Part shown: positions 25,218-32,278 of the stretch, one piece after another
Position numbering within the stretch: position 1 is the stretch's first letter
Layout: the number at the start of each line of letters is the position of its first letter
NCBI GenBank assembly: GCA_903825465.1
Contig: CAIKAR010000122.1
Coordinates: 1-32,760 of the forward strand
Length of the DNA stretch: 32,760 nt
DNA from: an uncultured Hyphomicrobiales bacterium
GTDB taxonomy: Bacteria; Pseudomonadota; Alphaproteobacteria; Rhizobiales; Beijerinckiaceae
Reading direction: 5' to 3'
Program-made: the position numbers and the translations under genes
The notes under the pieces: model-generated
Databases searched by the model: none
What the model was told of the DNA's origin: nothing
What the model saw: the letters and a program-made list of their open reading frames with translations, nothing else

Positions 25218-26971
25218 CGAATGGGTTTTCGCGCCGCGGGTTTTCAAGCGGCGTTCTCGGCGCCGGCCTGCTGCGTCCGGCGTTGGCGCAGGAGCCGCCG
25301 AACCAGGCGCAGGCCGAGCCCATCATTTCCACCTACGCGCGCGAGTTGCCGGTGCTGGCCCGCCACGGCATGGTCGCGAGCCAGGAGGACAAGGCCTCGC
25401 GCGTCGGCCTCGACATTCTGCGCGCCGGCGGCAACGCGGTCGACGCCGCGGTGGCGACCGGCTTCGCGCTCGCCGTGACGCTGCCGCGCGCGGGAAACAT
25501 CGGCGGCGGCGGCTTCATGGTGATCCGCCTGGCGCGCGAGAAGCGCGACATCGCCATCGACTACCGCGAGATGGCCGGCGGCTTGACCGACAAAAACGTT
25601 TTTCTCGACGCCAATGGCGGGTTTGTTCCCGCCAAGTCGCAGTCGAGCGGGCTGGGCGTCGGCGTGCCCGGCACGGTGGCGGGCCTGGCGCTCGCGCACG
25701 GAAAATACGGCTCCGGCAAATTCACGCTGGCGCAATTGCTGGCGCCGGCTATCGCGCTGGCGCGGGAAGGTTTCGTCGTCGACGAGGACCTCGCGGATTC
25801 GCTTCCCGTCGCGGCGCGCCGGCTCGCGAAATATCCATCGAGCAAGGCGGTGTTCTTCCGCCCCGACGGCGGACCGCTGCGAAACGGCGACCGGCTGGTT
25901 CAAAGCGACCTCGCCGCGACGCTCGCCCTCGTCGCCGACAAGGGGCCGAAGGGCTTTTACGAAGGCGCCGTGGCGGTCAAAACCGTCGCCGCCGTGGAAC
26001 AGGCCGGCGGACGCATGACGCTGGAGGACCTCTCAAGCTACCAGGCCGTCGAGCGCGCGCCCGTGCGCGGAACCTATCGCGGCCGGGAAATCGTTTCCAT
26101 GCCGCCGCCTTCGTCGGGCGGCGCGCACGTCGTCGAAATCCTCAATATTCTGGAGGGCTATCCGCTCGGCGACTACGGACAGAACTCGGCGCGCTCCATT
26201 CATCTGATCGCCGAGGCGTCGAAGCTCGCCTACGCCGACCGCTCGCTTTATCTTGGCGACCCCGACTTCGTGAAAGTGCCGGTCGCCGGCCTGACGTCGA
26301 AAGCCTACGCGGAAAAGCTGCGCGGAACGATCTCGGAGACGCGCGCGCGGCCGGCGAGCGAAATCGCGCCCGGCAAGCCGCAACCCTACGAGAGCGACCA
26401 GACCACGCATTTCTCCGTCGTGGACGCCGAAGGAAACGCCGTCTCCAACACCTACACGCTGAATTTTTCCTATGGCCTCGGCATGGTCGTCGATGGCGCG
26501 GGTTTTCTGCTCAACAACGAGCTCGACGATTTCGCCGCGCGCGAGGGCGCCGCCAACGCCTATGGGCTCACCGGCGGCGAAGCCAACGCGCCGGGCCCGC
26601 GCAAGCGGCCGCTGTCGTCGATGAGTCCGACAATCGTGCTGAGGAACGGCGGCGTGGAGCTTGTGACGGGCTCGCCCGGCGGCTCGCGCATCATTTCGAT
26701 CGTGACGCAAATCATCCTCAACACCATCGACTTCGGCTTGAACGCCGCGGAGGCCTCGGAGGCCGCGCGCGTGCACGACCAGTGGACGCCGGATTTCCTC
26801 GAGATGGAGCGCGGCGTTTCCATCGACACCATCCGGCTGCTCGAAGGCATGGGCCACAAGATCAGGATCACGCGCGCCTTCGGCTCGGCGCAGACAATAC
26901 AGCGGGTCGACGGCGCGCTGATGGGCGCGGCGGATTCGCGCCAGCGCGGCACGGGCGTCGCGGGTTATTAG
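25205..26971 (+). CDS. ggt: Gamma-glutamyltransferase, Tat-exported
   Basis: This approximately 588-residue periplasmic enzyme hydrolyses or transfers the gamma-glutamyl group of glutathione. It is made as a proenzyme that cuts itself into large and small subunits. The nucleophile Thr is the first residue of TTHFSVVDAEG (T400 on this numbering), and GNAVSNTYTLN, SSMSPTIV and SPGGSRI complete the active site. The N-terminus SRRGFSSGVLGAGLL has the twin-arginine SRRxF signal, ending with ALAQ. The start is uncertain: GTG at 25205 overlaps the previous gene by 13 nt, while TTG at 25214 forms a TTGA start-stop overlap with AGGTGG upstream. A further candidate at 25169 overlaps too much. It is followed by a glutathionyl-hydroquinone reductase gene 19 nt downstream, supporting a glutathione theme. 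Confidence 0.94.
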   Translation: MAQLTNGFSRRGFSSGVLGAGLLRPALAQEPPNQAQAEPIISTYARELPVLARHGMVASQEDKASRVGLDILRAGGNAVDAAVATGFALAVTLPRAGNIGGGGFMVIRLAREKRDIAIDYREMAGGLTDKNVFLDANGGFVPAKSQSSGLGVGVPGTVAGLALAHGKYGSGKFTLAQLLAPAIALAREGFVVDEDLADSLPVAARRLAKYPSSKAVFFRPDGGPLRNGDRLVQSDLAATLALVADKGPKGFYEGAVAVKTVAAVEQAGGRMTLEDLSSYQAVERAPVRGTYRGREIVSMPPPSSGGAHVVEILNILEGYPLGDYGQNSARSIHLIAEASKLAYADRSLYLGDPDFVKVPVAGLTSKAYAEKLRGTISETRARPASEIAPGKPQPYESDQTTHFSVVDAEGNAVSNTYTLNFSYGLGMVVDGAGFLLNNELDDFAAREGAANAYGLTGGEANAPGPRKRPLSSMSPTIVLRNGGVELVTGSPGGSRIISIVTQIILNTIDFGLNAAEASEAARVHDQWTPDFLEMERGVSIDTIRLLEGMGHKIRITRAFGSAQTIQRVDGALMGAADSRQRGTGVAGY

Positions 26972-26990
26972 CTTTCGAAGGAGGGATACA

Positions 26991-27953
26991 ATGGGGCATC
27001 TGCTCAACGGCGCCTGGACGGACAACGACATTCTCGTCGAGAACGCGGGCGGCATGTATGTCAAAAAACCCTCGATCTTTCGAAACTGGGTCAAAGCGGA
27101 CGCCAACGCCGACTTTCCCGCCGCGCGCGGCCGCTACCATCTTTACGCGGCCGTCTCGTGTCCGTGGGCGCATCGCGCGGTTTTGTACCGCGCCTTGAAG
27201 AAGCTCGACGCCGTCGTCGAACTGCATCAGGTCGAGCAAGCCTTGCGCGGGCAGGGCTGGACGTTTCCCGAAGGCGGCCATGTCGTTCCCGGCGCGGACA
27301 AGCATGTGAAATATTTGCATCAGATCTACGCGATCGCCGACCCGGCGTGCACCACGCGCGTCACCGTGCCGACGCTGTGGGACGCGGAAACGCGCCGCGT
27401 CGTCAACAACGAATCCTCCGAGATCATCCGCATGTTCAACTCGGAGTTCGCGGCCTTCGCGCCGCCGACGCCGGACTACTATCCCGCCGCCCTGAGCGCG
27501 GAGATCGACGCGATGAACGACTTCACGCTCAAGGGCGTCAACAACGCCATCAATGGCTGCGGCCGCTCGTCGACGCAGGAGGCCTACAACGAAAGCTTCC
27601 GCTTGCTGTTCAAAACGCTCGACGCGCTCGAGGAGCGGCTCGCGCGGCAACGATACCTGTGCGGCCCGGAGCAAACGGAGGCGGACTGGCGGCTGTTCCC
27701 GAACCTGATCCGCTTCGATCCGATTTCCTACCAAGGCTACAAGTGCAACCTCAGGCGGATCGAGGATTATCCAAATCTCTCGAACTATCTGCGCGACCTC
27801 TACCAGACCGACGGGATCGCCGAGGTGTGCGACATCGAAGGCATGAAGCGCGGCGTCTTCGGCCCGGCGGGCCCGATCAAGTCCAACGGCATCGTGCCGA
27901 TAGGCCCGTGGATCGACCACAACCGCCCGCACGACCGCGCGCGGTTCGGCTGA
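26991..27953 (+). CDS. Glutathionyl-hydroquinone reductase (omega-like GST, YqjG/EcmB family)
   Basis: This 320-residue cytoplasmic enzyme is of the Xi-class GST family, which reduces glutathionyl-hydroquinones to hydroquinones with release of oxidised glutathione. The catalytic Cys57 sits in SCPWAHR, diagnostic for the family. The thioredoxin-fold half contains VPTLWD and VVNNESSEIIR, the glutathione-binding segment. The helical half contains NDFTLKGVNNAINGCGRSSTQEAYN, reported here as two parts (NDFTLKGVNNAI and GRSSTQEAYN), and TEADWRLFPNLIRFD. The C-terminal PIGPWIDHNRPH tail is typical too. AAGGAGG lies 8 nt upstream of the ATG, the strongest ribosome binding site in this run, suggesting high translation. 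It is co-oriented with the gamma-glutamyltransferase gene. The DsrE-like gene converges 4 nt away. Confidence 0.95.
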   Translation: MGHLLNGAWTDNDILVENAGGMYVKKPSIFRNWVKADANADFPAARGRYHLYAAVSCPWAHRAVLYRALKKLDAVVELHQVEQALRGQGWTFPEGGHVVPGADKHVKYLHQIYAIADPACTTRVTVPTLWDAETRRVVNNESSEIIRMFNSEFAAFAPPTPDYYPAALSAEIDAMNDFTLKGVNNAINGCGRSSTQEAYNESFRLLFKTLDALEERLARQRYLCGPEQTEADWRLFPNLIRFDPISYQGYKCNLRRIEDYPNLSNYLRDLYQTDGIAEVCDIEGMKRGVFGPAGPIKSNGIVPIGPWIDHNRPHDRARFG

Positions 27954-27957
27954 TGTC

Positions 27958-28473
27958 TCAGGGCTTCAGATAAACAAAGCCTTGGGCCTGCAGCGCGGCG
28001 ACTTCGGCGACCGCCGCGCCGACGATGTCTCCCGTCTTCACGTCGTAGAGGTCGGCGGGGTCGATGGATCTGCTGACAAGCGAATTGCGGCAAATCAGGA
28101 ACTTCACGCCTTCCCCCTTCAGCTTGTCGACGCGCCGCGAAAAATCCCCGTTCGACTTCGCCTCGCTGAGCAGGTCCAGCCCGTCGCCCTGCAGCACAAT
28201 GCGCAAGTCCAGGTTTTCCTCGCCAACGGCGTCGACGTGGTTTTGCGCGGCTTGCAGCACATGCAGCGTGTAGCCTCGATGCGTGAGCCCGTCGGTCTCC
28301 GTCACGTGGTAGACGACCTTTTGATGCGTGTAGCCCGGCAAAGTGAGGTCCGCGGCCGGCGAGCGCCTCGCGAACGCGCGATGCGTGAACGACCAGCCTC
28401 CCGCCGCGAAACCGATCGAAGCGACGAGCGCTCCGGCGAACATCGCAAACACAACATTGGATCTCTTGCCCAT
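27958..28473 (-). CDS. DsrE/DsrF-like family protein with N-terminal membrane anchor or signal
   Basis: This 171-residue protein looks like a DsrE/DsrF-like (sulfur-relay fold) domain. VVYHVTETDGLTHRGYTLHVLQ, split by the family as a first strand and helix, is followed by NLDLRIVLQGDGLDLL, then GVKFLICRNSL, which has the usual Cys of the family, and AAVAEVAALQAQGFVYLKP at the end. A hydrophobic N-terminus (about 8-29) suggests a signal peptide or anchor, so it acts outside the cytoplasm, unlike the cytoplasmic DsrEFH complex. Proteins of this kind are often called intracellular sulfur oxidation proteins, without proof. The start at MGKRSN is chosen for the signal; an in-frame ATG at 28527 would add 18 residues. 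The ribosome binding site is weak. It may be regulated by the CtrA-like site upstream. Confidence 0.82.
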   Translation of the reverse strand: MGKRSNVVFAMFAGALVASIGFAAGGWSFTHRAFARRSPAADLTLPGYTHQKVVYHVTETDGLTHRGYTLHVLQAAQNHVDAVGEENLDLRIVLQGDGLDLLSEAKSNGDFSRRVDKLKGEGVKFLICRNSLVSRSIDPADLYDVKTGDIVGAAVAEVAALQAQGFVYLKP

Positions 28474-28526
28474 ATCGCCGCCCGCCGCAATCTGAAGAAC
28501 CGACGCGCTTTCCATTCGGCGCGACA

Positions 28527-28544
28527 TTCACAATGGTTCACAAT
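28527..28544. repeat. Direct repeat TTCACAAT, 10-bp period
   Basis: TTCACAAT occurs at 28527-28534 and again at 28537-28544, a spacing of one helical turn, 54-71 bp upstream of the DsrE-like start. On the minus strand it reads ATTGTGAA twice. Such spacing suits a regulator binding on one face of the DNA; that is inference. Confidence 0.35.
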
Positions 28545-28580
28545 CGCGGCGGAACACGGCGGGCGCAAGCGATTGGCCCG

Positions 28581-28595
28581 TTAAATCCTTGTTAA
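28581..28595. promoter_or_regulatory. CtrA-type binding site TTAA-N7-TTAA
   Basis: An exact match to the full CtrA recognition sequence used for cell-cycle control in alphaproteobacteria (TTAA, seven bases, TTAA). It lies about 108 bp upstream of the DsrE-like start and 49 bp beyond the stop of mutT. AT-rich motifs like this are rare by chance in this GC-rich DNA. Two further TTAA sites lie at 28630 and 28644 without the right spacing. Confidence 0.45.
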
Positions 28596-28643
28596 TGATG
28601 AACGCCCGGAGCGCCGACCGCCGGCGGCGTTAACGCGGTTTTC

Positions 28644-29045
28644 TTAACCGAGAAGTTCCACCAGCGGCGGCAACAGCGGCTCGTCGGCGGGCGGCATCGG
28701 GTATTGGCGGAGATCCCGCGCGTGGACCCATTTCAGCGCCTGCCCTTCGCGTGGTTGCGCGAAGCCCTCCCATCTCCGGCAGACGTAGAGCGGCATCAGC
28801 AGGTGGAAATCCTCATAGGCGTGGCTGGCGAAGGTCAGCGGCGCGAGGCATTCCTCCTTCACGGTCACGCCAAGCTCCTCGGCGAGTTCGCGGACGAGCG
28901 CGCGCTCTGGCCGCTCTCCCGCCTCGATCTTGCCGCCAGGAAACTCCCACAGGCCGCCGAGTTGTTTGCCCGGCGGGCGTTGCGCGATCAGCACGCGGTT
29001 GTCGGCGTCGATGAGCGCGACGGCGACGACGAGCAACAGCCGCAT
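28644..29045 (-). CDS. mutT: MutT-type Nudix hydrolase (8-oxo-dGTP diphosphatase)
   Basis: This 133-residue cytoplasmic enzyme removes mutagenic 8-oxo-dGTP from the nucleotide pool. The Nudix box is complete: G38, E44 and R52-E53-L-x-E56-E57-L-G, matching G-x5-E-x7-REUxEExGU, preceded by GGLWEFPGGK. APLTFASHAYEDFHLLMPLYVCRRWEG, represented by the LTFASHAYEDF part, matches the strand pattern of MutT rather than of other Nudix proteins, and KWVHARDL near 106-113 is the usual C-terminal block. It starts one base after the stop of the upstream lipoprotein gene, with AGGCGG as ribosome binding site inside that gene's end, so the two are co-translated. It lies at the end of the minus-strand run. 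Confidence 0.94.
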   Translation of the reverse strand: MRLLLVVAVALIDADNRVLIAQRPPGKQLGGLWEFPGGKIEAGERPERALVRELAEELGVTVKEECLAPLTFASHAYEDFHLLMPLYVCRRWEGFAQPREGQALKWVHARDLRQYPMPPADEPLLPPLVELLG

Positions 29046-29046
29046 G

Positions 29047-29634
29047 TCAGCCGCCTATGCCGCCGGAGACGACGACGTCGATGGGGGCCTTTTCTTTTCC
29101 GCTCACGGTCACTTTTTCGTACATGGCGGCGCCCACCAGCGAAGATTTGTCGTCCTTAAAGGCGTTTTTGACCGCGTCCTTGAGGGCGTCGTCGGATTTC
29201 GACGTGTCGTCTTTTGTCCAGGACATTTGCGTGACGACGAAATACTCTCCCGGCGCGACATTGTCGAAGGTGAATTTGCCGTTCGTGTCCGTTTTCCAGC
29301 GCCGCGTGTATTTGAGATAATCCGGGTCGGACGGCAGCTTGGGAACCTCCCGCGCCTGAACCGACTTGCCCGAATCGAAAATCGCCTCGATCCGCTGCTT
29401 GGAATAAGCGGTTTGCGGAACCAGGTAGACGTCTTGGCCCGCGGCGTTTTGCGCGCGTCCGACGTTGTTGATGACGAAGGCGTGGCCGTGGATCGTCGTC
29501 TTGCCCTGTTTGAGGACATAGGCGGCCTCCTTGGCGTCGAAGGCGACGGGATCGTCGATTTTCTTGTCGTTGCGCGCGTTGCAGCCGGCGCCGGCGAGAC
29601 ACAGCGAAAGCGCGGCGACGGAAACAACACGCAT
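29047..29634 (-). CDS. Lipoprotein with carboxypeptidase-regulatory-like domain
   Basis: This 195-residue exported lipoprotein has a signal MRVVSVAALSLCLAGAGC, with lipobox LAGAGC (modified Cys at about residue 18), so it is lipid-anchored in the membrane. The mature part contains a beta-sandwich segment like the carboxypeptidase regulatory or CNA-B fold: TIHGHAFVINNV, DVYLVPQTAYS, then TRRWKTDTNGKFTFDNVAPG and EYFVVTQM. No catalytic motif is seen and function is unknown; such domains usually bind protein or carbohydrate. The ATG at 29634 is chosen for the lipobox; the frame upstream stays open to 29805 but overlaps the methyltransferase gene. The mutT gene follows after 1 nt. A 52-nt gap separates it from the methyltransferase upstream. 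Confidence 0.87.
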   Translation of the reverse strand: MRVVSVAALSLCLAGAGCNARNDKKIDDPVAFDAKEAAYVLKQGKTTIHGHAFVINNVGRAQNAAGQDVYLVPQTAYSKQRIEAIFDSGKSVQAREVPKLPSDPDYLKYTRRWKTDTNGKFTFDNVAPGEYFVVTQMSWTKDDTSKSDDALKDAVKNAFKDDKSSLVGAAMYEKVTVSGKEKAPIDVVVSGGIGG

Positions 29635-29686
29635 GACCTGGCACCCGGATGACCGAGCGACAACTTGTGTCGAATTCGACGCGAAA

Positions 29687-30574
29687 TCAAGGCTCCAGTT
29701 TGCGTTCTTTGGCGCCAAGGGCGTCGGCGAGCCGGACCCGCGCCGAACCCGGCTTGAGCGGCTGTTGCTGACTCGCGTGCGGCGCCCAGCCAGACACGTG
29801 AACAATGTCGATTGTCGCGCGGACCCTTCCGTCGGGGTCCGAGAATTCGCGCGCGTAAACTTCGGCCGCGCGCGCGAACACCGCGCGGCTCAGCGGGCGC
29901 CGGTCGCGGGAAACAAGCGCGTTCGTCGCTCCCATCGCCCTGAGGTCGCGGATCAGCGCGAACATGCTGTCGTAGCGCAGCGCGACCGCGTCGACATCGG
30001 CCACCGGCAACGCGAAGCCGGCGCGTTGCAACAAGCCGCCCATGTCGCGGACATCGGCGAAGGGCGCGACGCGCGGGCTCGCGCCGCCGCGCAGCTCGAT
30101 CTCCGCCTGCGTCATCGCCGCGCGCAGTTCGCGAAGGCTTTGCCCGCCGACAAGGCAGCCGAGAAAGAGCCCGTCAGGCTTCAGCGCGCGGCGGATTTGG
30201 GCCAGCGCGCCCGGCAGGTCGTTGACATATTGAAGCGCCAGCGCCGACACCACGAGGTCGAAGCTTTCTGGCGCGTAGGGCAGCGCCTCCTCGTCGACGA
30301 CCTCCCCGCGCGACTCCGCGATCGCCGAAGCGATCGGCGCCGCCGTCGTCACGCGGGCGACGCCGCGCGATCGCAGCATGCGGGTGATCAGCGGCCCAGG
30401 CGCGCCAAGATCGAGCGCGTCCTCGAAACGCTTCGTCGTCGCGTCGAGCCGCTCGCGGAGATCATCGGCCGCCCGCTCAAGCAGAAAAACCGCTGGCGCG
30501 CCGCGATAGGCCCGCTCAAGACGGGCGCGCGCGAGCGCCCTGTCGAAGACCCGCGGCGGCGCCGCGGGCGCCAT
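29687..30574 (-). CDS. SAM-dependent methyltransferase-fold protein, NDUFAF5/BioC-like
   Basis: This 295-residue protein resembles alphaproteobacterial relatives of NDUFAF5, a complex I assembly factor that hydroxylates an arginine of the NDUFS7 subunit in mitochondria. It starts with VFDRALARARLERAY and has FDLVVSALALQYVNDLPGAL, partly quoted as SALALQYVND (about 107-116), and LKPDGLFLGCLVGG. The usual SAM motif I (DLGxGxG) reads DLGAPGPL near residue 54, lacking the glycine pattern, so SAM binding may be altered. NDUFAF5 is known to be a hydroxylase on a methyltransferase fold, which fits, but the assignment is by similarity only. It begins 1 nt after asd (TGAGATG), with AAGGCGG as ribosome binding site. 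An NDUFA12-family gene is at the other end of the window. Confidence 0.83.
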   Translation of the reverse strand: MAPAAPPRVFDRALARARLERAYRGAPAVFLLERAADDLRERLDATTKRFEDALDLGAPGPLITRMLRSRGVARVTTAAPIASAIAESRGEVVDEEALPYAPESFDLVVSALALQYVNDLPGALAQIRRALKPDGLFLGCLVGGQSLRELRAAMTQAEIELRGGASPRVAPFADVRDMGGLLQRAGFALPVADVDAVALRYDSMFALIRDLRAMGATNALVSRDRRPLSRAVFARAAEVYAREFSDPDGRVRATIDIVHVSGWAPHASQQQPLKPGSARVRLADALGAKERKLEP

Positions 30575-30575
30575 C

Positions 30576-31610
30576 TCACGCCGCCTTTTTCTTCGGCTGG
30601 ATCAGCTTGCGGTTGATCAGCGTCTCCGCGATCTGCACCGCGTTCAGCGCCGCGCCCTTGCGCAAATTGTCCGACACGCACCAGAACGCCAGGCCGTTCT
30701 CGACCGTCGCGTCCTCGCGGATGCGCGAGATGTAGGTCGCGTCCTCGCCCGCCGCTTCGTGCGGGGTGATGTAGCCGCCGTTCTCGCGCTTGTCGATGAC
30801 GAGAACGCCCGGCGCCGCGCGCAAAATCTCGCGCGCTTCCTCGGGCGTGATCGGCTTCTCGAACTCGACGTTCACCGCTTCGGAATGGCTGATGAACACG
30901 GGCACGCGCACGCATGTCGCGGTCAGCTTGATCTTCGGGTCGAGAATCTTCTTCGTCTCGGCCATCATCTTCCATTCCTCCTTCGTGTATCCATCCTCCA
31001 TGAACACGTCGATATGCGGAATGACATTGAAGGCGATTCGCTTGGTGAACTTCTTCGCAGAGACATCGCCGAGCGAATAAAGCGCCTTGGTCTGGCGGTC
31101 GAGCTCTTCCATGCCGTCCTTGCCGGCGCCCGACACGGATTGATAGGTCGAGACAACCACGCGCTTGATGGTGGCCGCGTCGTGCAGTGGCTTCAGCGCC
31201 ACGACAAGCTGCGCGGTCGAGCAGTTCGGGTTGGCGATGATGTTCTTCTTCTTGAAGCCCGCGACGGCGGCGGCGTTCACCTCCGGCACAATCAGCGGCA
31301 CGTCGGAATCGTAGCGCCAGGCGGCGGAATTATCGATGACCACGCAGCCTTTCGCCGCGATGCGCGGCGACCATTCCTTCGACGGGCCGCCGCCCGCCGA
31401 CATCAGGCAGATGTCGGTGTCGGCGAAGTCGTAGGTGTCGAGATGTTTGCACTTCAGGATCTTGTCGCCGAAGGAGACCTCCCTGCCCATCGAACGGGCG
31501 GAGGCGAGCGCCACCACTTCGTCGGCGGGGAACTGCCGCTCGGCCAGAATGGAGAGCATTTCGCGGCCCACGTTGCCCGTGGCGCCGACGACGGCGACCT
31601 TGTAACCCAT
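30576..31610 (-). CDS. asd: Aspartate-semialdehyde dehydrogenase
   Basis: This 344-residue cytoplasmic enzyme reduces aspartyl phosphate to aspartate semialdehyde with NADPH, the common step toward lysine and diaminopimelate, threonine and methionine. The NADP-binding motif GATGNVG is at 9-15. The catalytic Cys130 is in NPNCSTAQ and the general-base His242 in VFISHSEAVN, with substrate Arg235 in CVRVPVF. VPEVNAAA and STYQSVSGAGKDG are typical of the enzyme. Length and start (MGYKVAVVGATG) match the family; AGGA lies 10 nt upstream of the ATG. The NDUFAF5-like gene follows after 1 nt, so they share an mRNA. A -35-like TTGACA lies 56-61 nt upstream of the start. Confidence 0.97.
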   Translation of the reverse strand: MGYKVAVVGATGNVGREMLSILAERQFPADEVVALASARSMGREVSFGDKILKCKHLDTYDFADTDICLMSAGGGPSKEWSPRIAAKGCVVIDNSAAWRYDSDVPLIVPEVNAAAVAGFKKKNIIANPNCSTAQLVVALKPLHDAATIKRVVVSTYQSVSGAGKDGMEELDRQTKALYSLGDVSAKKFTKRIAFNVIPHIDVFMEDGYTKEEWKMMAETKKILDPKIKLTATCVRVPVFISHSEAVNVEFEKPITPEEAREILRAAPGVLVIDKRENGGYITPHEAAGEDATYISRIREDATVENGLAFWCVSDNLRKGAALNAVQIAETLINRKLIQPKKKAA

Positions 31611-31642
31611 CTAGCGCGGTCCTGTGTTGCGATGCGGGAGGC

Positions 31643-31671
31643 GAGGAACACCCGCGGCGAAGGAATGTCAA
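31643..31671 (-). promoter_or_regulatory. Weak candidate promoter for asd
   Basis: The minus-strand -35 box is a perfect TTGACA (31671-31666), but the best -10 at 17-bp spacing is TTCCTC (31648-31643), a poor match. It sits in the 95-bp gap between rsmD and asd. Treat as tentative. Confidence 0.25.
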
Positions 31672-31705
31672 ATTTCAGGGGCCCGCGCCGCGCTCGCTCC
31701 CGCTC

Positions 31706-32275
31706 TCAAGGCGCTTGGGAGGGCTTCCGCCGCCCAAACCGCACGCTTGTGTCGCCATAGTCCCGCGTTTCGATGGGGTCATACCCCTCGGGCCAGTCGA
31801 ACGCGGCGGAGGCCGCCTCCTCCACGAGGCACAGCGCGTCCGGCGCCAGCCAGCCCCCATCGCGCAACGACACCAGCGCGCGCGGCGCCAGGCCCTGATT
31901 GTAGGGCGGGTCGAGAAAAGCGAGCGTGAACGGCTCCTGTGGCGGCATGGCGCCAAGCTTTGTCGCGTCGCGGCGGAAGATTCGCGTTTCGCCACCCAGA
32001 CCAAGCGCCTCGATGTTTTCGCGCAGGAGCGCGCGGGCTTCCGAGCCATCGTCGACGAACAGCGCGAGTTTGGCGCCGCGCGATATCGCTTCGAGGCCGA
32101 GCCCGCCCGCCCCCGCGAAAAGATCGACCACGCGCGCGCCCGCGACCGCGTCGTCGTAGGAATGCGCCAGAATGTTGAACAGCGCCTCGCGCAGCCGGTC
32201 GCTCGTCGGCCGGATCGCTTGCGACGACGGGCCTTTCAGCGCGCGGCCCCGCAATCGACCGCCGACCACGCGCAT
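31706..32275 (-). CDS. rsmD: 16S rRNA (guanine(966)-N2)-methyltransferase RsmD
   Basis: This 189-residue cytoplasmic enzyme methylates G966 of 16S rRNA with S-adenosylmethionine. It has the N-terminal block MRVVGGRLRGRALKGP, typical of RsmD, followed by RPTSDRLREALFNIL. The SAM-binding motif is VVDLFAGAGGLGLEA at about 50-64, and the catalytic motif LDPPYN near 120 (the NPPY/DPPY motif of N2-guanine methylases). I chose the ATG at 32275; a TTG at 32278 is in frame 3 nt earlier. Its start lies 3 nt after the stop of the pseudouridine synthase gene, so the two are co-transcribed. A 95-nt gap follows before asd. Confidence 0.95.
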   Translation of the reverse strand: MRVVGGRLRGRALKGPSSQAIRPTSDRLREALFNILAHSYDDAVAGARVVDLFAGAGGLGLEAISRGAKLALFVDDGSEARALLRENIEALGLGGETRIFRRDATKLGAMPPQEPFTLAFLDPPYNQGLAPRALVSLRDGGWLAPDALCLVEEAASAAFDWPEGYDPIETRDYGDTSVRFGRRKPSQAP

Positions 32276-32278
32276 CAA

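Noticed and set aside
28616-28630. A CCGCCGGCGG palindrome as terminator of mutT
   Set aside because: It lacks a loop of normal size and a following T-run on the minus strand; such GC palindromes are common here by chance.
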